From positions 1-52,739 of the forward strand of contig JAJXZF010000092.1 of assembly GCA_021780225.1 (NCBI GenBank): a stretch of 52,739 nucleotides of DNA. The letters are read 5' to 3'. The position numbers and the translations under genes are program-made. The stretch is from Deltaproteobacteria bacterium. Lineage in GTDB: Bacteria; Desulfobacterota; Binatia; Binatales; Binataceae. A model generated the notes under the pieces. That model searched no databases. It saw nothing but the letters and a program-made list of their open reading frames with translations, and was not told the DNA's origin. Below, in pieces: positions 1 to 7,387 of this stretch. Position 1 is the first letter of the stretch. Each line of letters begins with the position of its first letter.

Positions 1-153
1 CTCGGCGGGGGCGGCAGCCGTCGCAGCCGCGGGAGCGGGTTCCGCAGTGGGAGCTGGAGCGCCGTCGGCGGGATGCGCCAGCTTGGCGCCGCATCCGTCG
101 CAATAGTCGAGGCCGTCCATATTCTCGTAGCCGCATTCGCTGCATTTGGTCAT
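1..153 (-). CDS. Zinc-ribbon protein, 3' end outside window
   Basis: This is the first 51 codons of a minus-strand gene that runs off the left edge. The N-terminus reads MTKCSECGYENMDGLDYCDG and contains CxxC (C4, C7) and a second CxxC (C18, C21), the usual four-cysteine zinc ribbon. After about residue 27 it becomes a low-complexity Ala/Pro linker. Many multidomain bacterial proteins (FHA, kinase-associated, or membrane proteins) begin this way, so the C-terminal function cannot be told. The gene starts 60 bases after the VWA gene ends, on the same strand, so the two probably form an operon. Confidence 0.72.
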   Translation of the reverse strand, partial: MTKCSECGYENMDGLDYCDGCGAKLAHPADGAPAPTAEPAPAAATAAAPAE

Positions 154-213
154 AGTAGTCCCGCACTTTCTCCGCGCGGCGCCGTCCGGGGCGGGCGCGG
201 TTCCCCGGTAAAG

Positions 214-1515
214 TTATTCGCCTTTCTGCAAATCCTTGAGCGCTTCCGGATCCAGCATCTGGGTCTTGCGCACCACCGCCTGCGCCTGGAGCAGCGTGGT
301 TTTCGCCGCGCGAGTGCCGAGCGTCTGGGTCTTTTTAACCTGATCCATCAGGCCCGACAGCGCCTGCGTCGCCTTGATGTTGCCCATCCGCTGCGAACCC
401 TGAATCGCGTTGCTCAGCAGGCGGGTCGCACGGTCAACGTTGCCCGATTTCAATTCCTCTTCGGCGCGCGCCTGAAGCTTCGCGATCGAAACCTGATCGA
501 CCATGTTCATCACGCGCCCGTTGCGCTTGCTCATCAGCGTGCGGTCGAGCGTATATTCGACGGTGATATCGGAATTTACCGAACGTTCGCCGGCGCCCGG
601 AATCTCGAAATGGAAGGTGGCCTGCCCGATTCGCACCGGCCCGGGCTTGCGCGGCGGCAGCACCAGAGTGAGCAGCACCGAGCCCGGCAAGCCGGCTTCG
701 AGATCGCCGATTTCGTAGGAAACTTTGCGATCTTCGCCGACCAGCGGCGCGCCGAGCGTATAAATTTCGGGACTGGCGCGAAACGCCTCGCGCACCTGCA
801 CGCCTTGCGCGAGGGTCGCGTCGATCCGGCCGTTACGCACGCTGACGGCGCGCAATCCCTGCAATTCGTCTTCGAAGATTCCAGGAATTTCAGCCGGATC
901 GCCGATGAAATGATATTTCCCGTGCGAATCCTGCGCGACTCGCATCAGCAGCTTCTCGTTGAATTCGACGCCGACGCCCATCGCGGAAAACGACATCTGC
1001 TCGCGATTCTGATTGGCCAGATCGATGCACGCGGTTTCTTCGTAGGTTTGGCCGTCGGTCAGCACGAGCACGCGGTTGAGCCGGTTGGCGGCGAGATTTT
1101 TCTTCACCTCGTCGATCGCCGCGCGCATCCCGAGCGCCATCTGCGTGCCGCCGCCGATTTCCAGCAGATCGATATCGTCGAGCGCGCGCTTGACCGCCGC
1201 GGCGTCGTGAATCTGGTCGGGCTGCAGGATTACCTGCGCCTTGTCGGCGAAAGCGACGACCGCGACCTTGTCATCGGGGGCGACATTCTGCGCCAGGAAT
1301 TTGACCGCCTCGATCACGAATTCGAGACGCCGCTCGTCGTACATCGAACCGGAGCGGTCGAGCACGATGCCGAGGTTGAGAGGCAATCGCGAACCGCCGC
1401 CGCCAGCTCCCCCGCCTGCCGTGGCTTCAAGCAGAACGTAAAGCACGAAATTCTCCGCTGTCGAGAGCACGTATTCGCTGCTCGCCAGCGCCTGGAAGGT
1501 GACGGCCTCGGCCAT
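214..1515 (-). CDS. von Willebrand factor type A domain protein
   Basis: The product is 433 aa when started at MAEAVTFQAL, which has GGGGAGAA five bases upstream; an upstream ATG at 1596 lacks such a site. A VWA domain occupies about residues 47-230. Its metal-ion-dependent adhesion site is visible: DRSGSM at 53-58, a GGT threonine, and LTDGQT. A beta-rich region follows, then a helical C-terminus containing KKTQTL and RKTQML. VWA domains bind protein ligands through a divalent metal. There is no signal peptide, so it is probably cytoplasmic. The zinc-ribbon gene immediately downstream is a likely partner. The threonine-rich tail could be a kinase target, but that is inference. The specific role is unknown. 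Confidence 0.85.
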   Translation of the reverse strand: MAEAVTFQALASSEYVLSTAENFVLYVLLEATAGGGAGGGGSRLPLNLGIVLDRSGSMYDERRLEFVIEAVKFLAQNVAPDDKVAVVAFADKAQVILQPDQIHDAAAVKRALDDIDLLEIGGGTQMALGMRAAIDEVKKNLAANRLNRVLVLTDGQTYEETACIDLANQNREQMSFSAMGVGVEFNEKLLMRVAQDSHGKYHFIGDPAEIPGIFEDELQGLRAVSVRNGRIDATLAQGVQVREAFRASPEIYTLGAPLVGEDRKVSYEIGDLEAGLPGSVLLTLVLPPRKPGPVRIGQATFHFEIPGAGERSVNSDITVEYTLDRTLMSKRNGRVMNMVDQVSIAKLQARAEEELKSGNVDRATRLLSNAIQGSQRMGNIKATQALSGLMDQVKKTQTLGTRAAKTTLLQAQAVVRKTQMLDPEALKDLQKGE

Positions 1516-1984
1516 ATTCAGTTCTCCCCAATCAATTCTAGGTGCAAGGTTCGTAGCATAGCAACATTGGACGGCCGTGCACGGCGCTGGATTCATCCGC
1601 GATGCGCGTAATTTGCCGATCTGTTCCGAAACGGCGCTCGGTTTTCAGGCGCGGCGTTTCATATTCCTATTACGGTCCCGCCGTCGCGATGTTACATCGC
1701 AACGGCTTAATCCAAGGCCGTTCCCACGCGACCGGCGCTCGACGGCCGGCATCCGAGATGCGCCATCCATCGTGCGCGACCGCACGTCGCGAATGAAGAG
1801 GTGCACGCGGATTCCCGCAGTTTGACCTCAACGATCAACTGTAAACTTTTCCGGCATTGATAGGGGAAATTTCCGCAGTGTTCCGAAATTCCTCAGAAAA
1901 TCCATAGAATTCGCATCTAAAACGAAGAAAAGCTGAATATGGGCGGAACCTGCCTATGGTATTGGAATTGCGTCATGCGACGAC
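1516..1984. other. 469-base intergenic region between divergent genes
   Basis: I see no convincing gene here. Short plus-strand frames around 1577-1825 are arginine-rich and look like noise in GC-rich DNA. From about 1820 to 1960 the sequence turns AT-richer, which fits a promoter region for the methyltransferase gene, but no clean -35/-10 pair stands out. The right end carries the palindrome listed separately. Confidence 0.5.
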
Positions 1985-1992
1985 ATGACGCA
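1969..1992 (+). promoter_or_regulatory. Inverted repeat spanning the methyltransferase start codon
   Basis: TGCGTCATG at 1969-1977 and CATGACGCA at 1984-1992 are perfect 9-base inverted arms around a 6-base loop (CGACGA). The ATG of the downstream gene (1985-1987) lies inside the right arm. In RNA this could hide the start codon; in DNA it could be an operator. Neither role is shown. Confidence 0.45.
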
Positions 1993-3052
1993 TCTAATTC
2001 GCGACTCGTTCGTTTCCGACGCCGACCGGCGAAGGCCGCTATGCGGTTTGGTCGATCGGATTTTCTTTCGTGCGCCGCGACCGACTGCGATCATCGATGA
2101 GCATCGGCCTGAGTTCGTGCGGCTCGACGAAATTTTAGCGCGAGCGCATCGAGAGTTAGATAAATCTTCTTCCGCGGCGGACGCTTTTGACTCCGTCGTT
2201 GACGGTCTCGCCGGAGTGCGCACGCGCTCCGGCACGCATGGATGGGCAACGGCGGTCAGCCGCATCCGGCGCCATCCCGTGCTTGCGCTGATGCATCAGG
2301 AAGACCTGATGCGCCGCGCCTATCATGCGCCCGCCGGAACCTCTGGCGATGTCGTGCGGCTGTCGGGGATAGCCGATCCGAAGGCCGCATCCCGGCCGGC
2401 CGAAGCATTGACCGAACTGGGGGTCAGTTTGAGGAACTGGCTGATGGCCTCGACGCTGGCGCAATCAATGATGAACCGCACCGCGATGCTGGCTCGGGCT
2501 ATCGACCGGTCGGCGGATGCGGCCGGCGACGGCGCCGAAGTGCTTGTGCTCGGCTGTGGCGATTTAAGCGAGGCACGGCTCAGCGCCGCGGTTGGCGCCG
2601 GCCGATTGCGGCGCTTTGTCGCGCTGGACCACGATTGCCAAGCGACCGAGACGGTCGAGCGCACATTCGGCCGCGCCCGCGTCACCGCGATCCATACGCC
2701 AACCTATGCGTTGCTCAACGGCGGTTCGAGCGCCTTTGGGCGTTTCGACCTGATCTATTCGGCGTCGCTGCTCGAACGGCTCGAAACGCGCGCCGCGGCG
2801 CAGGCGCTGAACACGATGTACTCGATGCTGAAGCCGGGCGGTAGGATTCTGGTCGCGAACCTTGCGCCGAGCTTGCCCGAAGCCGCGCTGGTCGAAGCCG
2901 TCATGAACTGGTGGCCGATCTATCGCGACCATGCCGCCATGAACGAATTGGGCTATGAAATCGCGCAAAGTCATGCCGCCGCGGCGAACGTCATGCTTGA
3001 ACCCGGCGATAATATCCGCTTCCTTGAATTGACCCGCCCGCGCAACCGATAG
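1985..3052 (+). CDS. Class I SAM-dependent methyltransferase
   Basis: The product is 355 aa. Residues about 1-165 are helical and unrecognised. From about 183 there is a Rossmann methyltransferase fold: motif I VLVLGCGD at 186-193, the acidic ribose-contact residue in VALDHD at about 213-216, FDLIYSASLLERL near 254, and LKPGGRILVANL near 287. This binds S-adenosylmethionine; the substrate cannot be told. The start is the only in-frame ATG near the beginning, but no clear ribosome binding site precedes it and it sits inside a palindrome. The gene stands alone, with two hairpin terminators after it. Some exopolysaccharide-related or cyclic-di-GMP-linked methyltransferases have similar long N-terminal extensions, but I cannot assign it to any of them. 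Confidence 0.75.
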   Translation: MTHLIRDSFVSDADRRRPLCGLVDRIFFRAPRPTAIIDEHRPEFVRLDEILARAHRELDKSSSAADAFDSVVDGLAGVRTRSGTHGWATAVSRIRRHPVLALMHQEDLMRRAYHAPAGTSGDVVRLSGIADPKAASRPAEALTELGVSLRNWLMASTLAQSMMNRTAMLARAIDRSADAAGDGAEVLVLGCGDLSEARLSAAVGAGRLRRFVALDHDCQATETVERTFGRARVTAIHTPTYALLNGGSSAFGRFDLIYSASLLERLETRAAAQALNTMYSMLKPGGRILVANLAPSLPEAALVEAVMNWWPIYRDHAAMNELGYEIAQSHAAAANVMLEPGDNIRFLELTRPRNR

Positions 3053-3062
3053 ATAGCCGCCG

Positions 3063-3086
3063 ATAACGCTTAAATTAGCGTTATTT
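3063..3086 (+). terminator. Hairpin terminator after methyltransferase
   Basis: ATAACGCT (3063-3070) pairs with AGCGTTAT (3077-3084) around a 6-base loop, 10 bases after the stop codon, with a short T run. It is weaker than the hairpin that follows. Confidence 0.5.
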
Positions 3087-3109
3087 CAAGTAAAATCATC
3101 TGATTGCAA

Positions 3110-3137
3110 GCCGCCGGAGCCGTCTCCGGCGGCTTTT
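3110..3137 (+). terminator. Intrinsic terminator
   Basis: GCCGCCGGAG (3110-3119) pairs perfectly with CTCCGGCGGC (3124-3133) around the loop CCGT, followed by TTTT. It lies between the methyltransferase and the thiolase-fold gene and argues against any thiolase start upstream of it. Confidence 0.8.
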
Positions 3138-3217
3138 CGATCGCGCCGCATTTGAGCTACAGTCGGATGAACGGTCGTCCGTTTGGCGGCGGCCCGAGAG
3201 CGGGAGAGATTCGTAGC

Positions 3218-4390
3218 ATGAGTCTGCGCGCGAAATGCGCCATCGCCGGGCTGGGCGCGACCCGGATGGGCCGAAACTTCGATCATTCCAACGCCATCGG
3301 ATTCGCGATCGAAGCCGTCGAACTGGCGCTGGCCGACGCCGGCCTGAAGCGCTCCGAGCTCGACGGATTGCTGGTCAATCCCGGCGTGACCTGGATGACC
3401 AATCCGATGGCCTCGTTCGATTTGCAGCAAGCGATGGGGCTGCGCGATCTCAGCTTGACCGCGACCATGAACCTTGGCGGCGCGACCGCGGGCGCGATGG
3501 TCATGCATGCGGCGCAGGCGATCGACGCCGGGATGGCCAACATGGTGGCCTGCGTATTCGCTGACGCTCCGCTCAAGCCGCCGCGGCCTGAAAGCGCCAA
3601 AAAGGGGGCGGGATCGGCGGCGGCTTACGGGTTTGCGCGCGGGCTGGAAGGCGCGTATGGGCTGTTTGGCGTAAGCGCGCAGTATGCGTTCGTCGCGCGC
3701 CGTTATATGCATAAATTTGGCGCCACGAACGACCATCTGGGCGCGATCGCGGTGGCCGAGCGGCAGTGGGCCAACCTCAATCCCGCCGCCCAGTTTCACG
3801 ATCAGCCGCTGACGCTGGCCGATTATCACAATTCGCGATGGATCGCCGAGCCGTTCCATCTGCTGGATTGTTGCCTCGTTTCCAACGGCGGACTGTGCGT
3901 GATCGTCACCTCGGCGGAACGCGCGCGCGGCTTGCGCAAACCGCCGGTCCACATCCTCGGCATGGGTCAGGGCCATACCGGTGGCGACCCGATCGAAACG
4001 CTCGCTTCCGGAGCGCCGATCGCCAAGCGGGTCGCGTTCAAAATGGCCGGCGTCGAGCTGTCCGATATCGACCTCGCGGAGATCTACGACTGCTATACCT
4101 TCACCGTGATGGTCACGCTCGAGGATTATGGCTTTTGCAACAAGGGTGAAGGGGGGCCGTTCGTCGCCGATGGCAGAATTGCGCCGGGCGGGTCTCTGCC
4201 GGTCAACACCGGCGGCGGACAGCTCAGCTCGTTTTATATGTGGGGCATGACCCCAGTGTGCGAAGCGGTAATTCAGGTGCGGGGCGAAGGCGGCGAGCGG
4301 CAGGTGAAAAAGCACGATGTCGCCCTGGTGTCGGGCAACGGCGGAATTCTCTCCACTCATTCGACGCTGGTGCTGGGCGCGGACGCCTGA
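3218..4390 (+). CDS. Thiolase-fold protein of the SCP-x/Ltp2 (lipid-transfer) type
   Basis: The product is 390 aa. I chose the ATG at 3218 because GGGAGAG precedes it and because the longer frame would start inside a terminator. The N-terminus (MSLRAKCAIAGLGATRMGR) and the blocks IYDCYTFTVMVTLEDYGFC and NTGGGQLSSFYMWGM are typical of SCP-x/Ltp-type thiolases. The classical nucleophilic cysteine is missing: the position reads NLGGATAGAM. This is also seen in Ltp2-type proteins, which act as retro-aldolases on acyl-CoA side chains rather than as thiolases. The DUF35 gene 75 bases downstream is the expected partner. The substrate is unknown; breakdown of a branched or steroid-like acyl-CoA is a reasonable inference. 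Confidence 0.85.
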   Translation: MSLRAKCAIAGLGATRMGRNFDHSNAIGFAIEAVELALADAGLKRSELDGLLVNPGVTWMTNPMASFDLQQAMGLRDLSLTATMNLGGATAGAMVMHAAQAIDAGMANMVACVFADAPLKPPRPESAKKGAGSAAAYGFARGLEGAYGLFGVSAQYAFVARRYMHKFGATNDHLGAIAVAERQWANLNPAAQFHDQPLTLADYHNSRWIAEPFHLLDCCLVSNGGLCVIVTSAERARGLRKPPVHILGMGQGHTGGDPIETLASGAPIAKRVAFKMAGVELSDIDLAEIYDCYTFTVMVTLEDYGFCNKGEGGPFVADGRIAPGGSLPVNTGGGQLSSFYMWGMTPVCEAVIQVRGEGGERQVKKHDVALVSGNGGILSTHSTLVLGADA

Positions 4391-4465
4391 CCCATCTGCG
4401 CGCGCCGCGGAAATAATCTGATTTGAGTCAAGGACAAGCGTAGGCTAAAGGTAATCAGGATAGGC

Positions 4466-4882
4466 ATGTCTGAGATCGCCAAACCAGTTCCCGCCGTCAC
4501 GCCGCAGATGGTTCCATTTTTCGACGCGGCGCGTCAGGGCGAATTAAAAGTGCAGCGCTGCACCGAGTGCGGCGCGCTGCGCTTTCCGGCGCGGGAGATC
4601 TGCGCGGAATGCCTGTCGCGCCAGCACGCTTGGGTGAGGGTCAGCGGACGCGGCGAGGTGCTGAGCTTCAACATCATGCACCAGGCATACCATCCGGCGT
4701 TCGCCGCCGAGGTCCCGTATGCCGTGGTCGTTGTTAAATTAGAGGAAGGACCGGCGATCGTGTCGAATCTCGTGGGCGTCAAGCCCGACCTGATTCGCTG
4801 CGGGATGCCGGTCGAGGTCGTGTTTGAAAAGGTCAACGACCAAATCAGTCTGCCAAAATTCCGGCCCCGCGCCGCCGGTTGA
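4466..4882 (+). CDS. Zn-ribbon OB-fold (DUF35) protein, partner of the thiolase-fold protein
   Basis: The product is 138 aa, the usual family length. A rubredoxin-like zinc ribbon lies at about residues 29-51, with CTECG and CAECL supplying four cysteines. An acyl-CoA-binding OB fold follows (GRGEVLSFNIMHQAYHP, then PYAVVVVKLEEGPAIVSNLVG). DUF35 proteins form complexes with Ltp2-like or other thiolase-fold enzymes and hold the CoA part of the substrate. Its place just after the SCP-x-type gene fits that role. The ATG follows a weak purine-rich site (AGGATAGGC). Confidence 0.9.
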   Translation: MSEIAKPVPAVTPQMVPFFDAARQGELKVQRCTECGALRFPAREICAECLSRQHAWVRVSGRGEVLSFNIMHQAYHPAFAAEVPYAVVVVKLEEGPAIVSNLVGVKPDLIRCGMPVEVVFEKVNDQISLPKFRPRAAG

Positions 4883-4935
4883 GAGCCTTATAGCTAAATG
4901 CACATCCGCCCGGCGCGCGGAGGTTGATAGATACA

Positions 4936-6096
4936 ATGTTAACTCTCGACCAAAATTATCTGCAGCGTCTGATTGAAAGCTCGCCCGATATCATAATTGC
5001 CGTCGATAACGAGGGCGCGATTATTTTCTACAACGACGGCGCGCGCCGAAACCTCCGCTACAGCGCGGAAGAAGTAATCGGCCAGAAAATCGACCGGATC
5101 TATCCGACGCTGGCCGAAGCGCGGCGGGTGATGAAGGCGATGCGCGCCGCCGAGGACCATCGCATCTCCAGCTTCGAGACGGTGCTCCGCGACAAGGACA
5201 ACCAGCAGATTTCCTGCGCGATTTCAGGCTCGCTGATTTATGACGAGCACGGCAAGGAGATGGGCTCGATCGGCTACGCGCGGGATATACGCTCGATGCG
5301 CCAGCGCGAGCAACTTGCGACCTGCGGAGAAATCGCGGTCAGCCTCGCTCACGAAATCAACAATCCGCTGGAAACCATCACCAACAACCTCGATCTGCTG
5401 GCGCGCGAAATTCAGGGCCATCTGACCGACGCCGAGATGGTGGTCGAGACCGAACGGCTCGATTCGATTCGCGCCGGAATCGCGCGCGTGCAGGGAATCG
5501 TGCGCCGGCTCGACGAGATGACCCGCAAGGGCATTTACGAAACGCGCGATTATCTGCAGGGTAAAAAGATGGCCGACCTCGCGCCGCGCGAGGGCGAGGC
5601 CGCGCCGCAAGCCGGGGGCGCGCGTCCCAACGGCGCCGCGCGCCGCGACGATTGGGCGCTCAGCGGCATGTCGGTGCTGGTGCTGGACGACGACGTTTCG
5701 GTGGTGAGCTCGCTGGCCGACGTGCTGCGCGCGGAGCGCTGCGTGGTGCATACGGCGACCCGGCCGAGCGCCGCGTTCGGCATCCTGCGCAACGTCAAAA
5801 TCGACGTCGTGATCTCGGACGTCGTGATGCCCGAGATGGACGGCTACGAATTTTACATGAAGGTCAAAGAAGAATTGCCCGACCTGCCGGTAATTCTGAT
5901 GACCGCCTATTATTACGACAAGGATCACATCATCAAGCGCAGCCGGCTGCGCGGACTCGAAGCCGCCATCTTTAAGAAGCCGGTGAATCCGGCCAAACTG
6001 CGCGACGTGCTGATCAATGCGCGAGGCCATCGCGGGCCGGCCGCAGCCGCGCCGGTTCCTCCCGCCACGCCCGCGGCGCCAGCGCCGCGCGCCTGA
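4936..6096 (+). CDS. PAS-histidine phosphoacceptor-receiver protein without a kinase ATPase domain
   Basis: The product is 386 aa from the ATG at 4936, which has GGAGG 12 bases upstream. A PAS domain covers about residues 8-120 (LIESSPDIIIAVDNEGAI to GYARDIRSM). A dimerisation/phosphoacceptor helix pair follows at about 123-200, with the H-box SLAHEINNPLETI and the expected phospho-histidine H139. After a Pro/Ala/Gly-rich linker, a receiver domain runs from about 245 to 365, with acidic residues D251-D253, phosphoacceptor D295 (VISDVVMPEMDG), a switch Thr in ILMTAY and the Lys in FKKPV. The N, G1 and G2 boxes of a HATPase domain are absent. It probably depends on another kinase, or acts as a phosphorelay or output scaffold. 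No paired regulator gene is adjacent. Confidence 0.85.
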   Translation: MLTLDQNYLQRLIESSPDIIIAVDNEGAIIFYNDGARRNLRYSAEEVIGQKIDRIYPTLAEARRVMKAMRAAEDHRISSFETVLRDKDNQQISCAISGSLIYDEHGKEMGSIGYARDIRSMRQREQLATCGEIAVSLAHEINNPLETITNNLDLLAREIQGHLTDAEMVVETERLDSIRAGIARVQGIVRRLDEMTRKGIYETRDYLQGKKMADLAPREGEAAPQAGGARPNGAARRDDWALSGMSVLVLDDDVSVVSSLADVLRAERCVVHTATRPSAAFGILRNVKIDVVISDVVMPEMDGYEFYMKVKEELPDLPVILMTAYYYDKDHIIKRSRLRGLEAAIFKKPVNPAKLRDVLINARGHRGPAAAAPVPPATPAAPAPRA

Positions 6097-6149
6097 GCCG
6101 CGCGCCAAATCGCGGCGAAATTCAATTCCTCCGCCGATGTAAAATCCGC

Positions 6150-6184
6150 CGCGCCGCGCGAACCGTGCGGCGCGTCTTTTTTTT
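6150..6184 (+). terminator. Intrinsic terminator after the PAS-receiver gene
   Basis: CGCGCCGC (6150-6157) pairs with GCGGCGCG (6167-6174) around a 9-base loop. Eight Ts follow at 6177-6184. It separates the PAS-receiver gene from the Fur-type operon. Confidence 0.85.
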
Positions 6185-6204
6185 CTTGACCGCGCCGGCT
6201 ATCC

Positions 6205-6223
6205 GATGATAATTATTATCATC
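6205..6223 (+). promoter_or_regulatory. Perfect 19-bp Fur/PerR-like operator
   Basis: GATGATAATTATTATCATC is a perfect 9-1-9 palindrome. Its core TGATAAT-T-ATTATCA has the 7-1-7 form described for Fur and PerR boxes. It ends 6 bases before the ATG of the fur-family gene, so a bound repressor would block the promoter or ribosome access. Autoregulation of the operon is the natural reading. Confidence 0.85.
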
Positions 6224-6229
6224 TGATAG

Positions 6230-6784
6230 ATGAGACTAACCGTCGTCAACGATAACCGCCGCGCCGCTTATGCGCGCGAGCGGATGGCTGAATTCGCCGC
6301 GCGATGCCGGGCGGCGGGTCTGCCGGTGACGCCGCAGCGGACGGCGATTATCGAAGCGCTGCTGGACGCGACCGACCATCCGCGGGCCGAGTCGATTTGC
6401 GCGGAAGTGCGCCGGCGCCATCCGCACGTTTCGCTCGCGACCGTCCATCGCACGCTCGAAACGCTGTGCCGAATCGGCGAGGCGCGCAAGGTCACAACGC
6501 TGCACGACAGCGCGCGCTACGACGGCAACCTCAGGCCGCATCATCATGTGGTTTGCGTGCGTTGCCGGCGGATTCGCGACGTTGAAATCGCCGGCCTGGA
6601 TACGGCGCTGGGCGGCGCGATTCGCGCGCCCGGCTTCAAGCCGCTTGGATGGTCGCTGGAAATCCAGGCGGTATGCGACGATTGCGCAAATTTCGGCGGG
6701 CGCGAGGGGCGTTCGTCAGGAACCGGCGGCGTCGGCAGGACGCCGCGCAATTCAAATCAAACCCCACAAGGAGCGAATGAGTGA
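6230..6784 (+). CDS. Fur-family transcriptional regulator, PerR-like
   Basis: The product is 184 aa. A winged-helix DNA-binding domain starts with LPVTPQRTAI (31-40) and includes the recognition helix in HVSLATVHRTLETL. The metal region contains RYDG (D98), HHH at 104-106, and two structural zinc CxxC pairs (C109/C112, C149/C152). The Asp just before the histidine cluster matches the position of Asp85 of Bacillus PerR, and the next gene is rubrerythrin, a common PerR target. A peroxide-sensing role is therefore more likely than iron uptake control, but a Fur role cannot be excluded. The C-terminal 30 residues are an untypical Gly/Asn-rich tail. The stop codon overlaps the start of the next gene (GTGA). 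Confidence 0.88.
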   Translation: MRLTVVNDNRRAAYARERMAEFAARCRAAGLPVTPQRTAIIEALLDATDHPRAESICAEVRRRHPHVSLATVHRTLETLCRIGEARKVTTLHDSARYDGNLRPHHHVVCVRCRRIRDVEIAGLDTALGGAIRAPGFKPLGWSLEIQAVCDDCANFGGREGRSSGTGGVGRTPRNSNQTPQGANE

Positions 6785-7197
6785 AGAGTCTGAAAGGAAC
6801 GAAGACCCACCAGAACCTGAAAGACGCCTTTGCCGGCGAAAGCCAGGCCAACCGCCGCTACCTTTATTTTGCGAAGGTCGCGGACGTTGAAGGCCAGCCC
6901 GAAATCGCCGGCCTGTTCCGCGACACCGCGGAGGGCGAGACGGGCCACGCGCATGGTCATCTGGACTATCTCAAATCGGTTGGCGATCCGGCGACGGACC
7001 TGCCGATCGGCGACACGATGCTCAATCTGAAATCCGCCGTTCATGGCGAAACCCACGAATACACCGACATGTATCCGGGGATGGCGAAGACCGCCCGCGA
7101 TGAAGGCTTCAGCGAAATCTCGGACTGGTTCGAAACGCTGGCCAAGGCCGAGAAATCGCACGCCGGACGTTTCTCGAAGGCGGCGGACACGCTCTAA
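6781..7197 (+). CDS. Rubrerythrin-family di-iron protein without rubredoxin domain
   Basis: The product is 138 aa. It is a ferritin-like four-helix bundle with the ligands [41 protein letters not shown] and AEKSHAGRF, so ExxH and Glu ligands are all present. Rubrerythrins reduce hydrogen peroxide in the cytoplasm. The C-terminal rubredoxin domain of classical rubrerythrin is missing, so electrons must come from another protein; the Fe-S oxidoreductase downstream is the obvious candidate. The start is GTG at 6781, with AAGGAG at 6769-6774. It overlaps the regulator's stop by four bases, which implies coupled translation. An ATG at 6777 is in another frame. Confidence 0.92.
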   Translation: MKSLKGTKTHQNLKDAFAGESQANRRYLYFAKVADVEGQPEIAGLFRDTAEGETGHAHGHLDYLKSVGDPATDLPIGDTMLNLKSAVHGETHEYTDMYPGMAKTARDEGFSEISDWFETLAKAEKSHAGRFSKAADTL

Positions 7198-7210
7198 ATC
7201 CAGCAGCGCC

Positions 7211-7331
7211 GCGCGGCCGCGGCGACGCGGCCGCGCGTAATCCCGCCGTAGGCGGCGCGGATTCGTTACGCTCATCGGAAAGCGTTCGGATTGCGCCGCC
7301 GCGGCATGCGCCGCGCGCCTGAGGCGCGCGG
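7211..7331 (+). other. Two GC-rich hairpins in the rubrerythrin/Fe-S intergenic gap
   Basis: GCGCGGCCGC (7211-7220) pairs with GCGGCCGCGC (7227-7236). CCGCGCGCC (7311-7319) pairs with GGCGCGCGG (7323-7331) around a TGA loop. Neither has a T run, so they are not clear terminators. They may protect mRNA ends or lower expression of the downstream genes relative to rubrerythrin. Confidence 0.45.
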
Positions 7332-7387
7332 ATGCGGCCGCACTTATTCGACCTGCGCCTGCGAATCTTTCGAGCGGAAACATCGCC

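Noticed and set aside
73-1611. 512-codon open frame opposite the VWA gene
   Set aside because: The VWA gene on the minus strand has a clear domain and ribosome site; this frame has neither.
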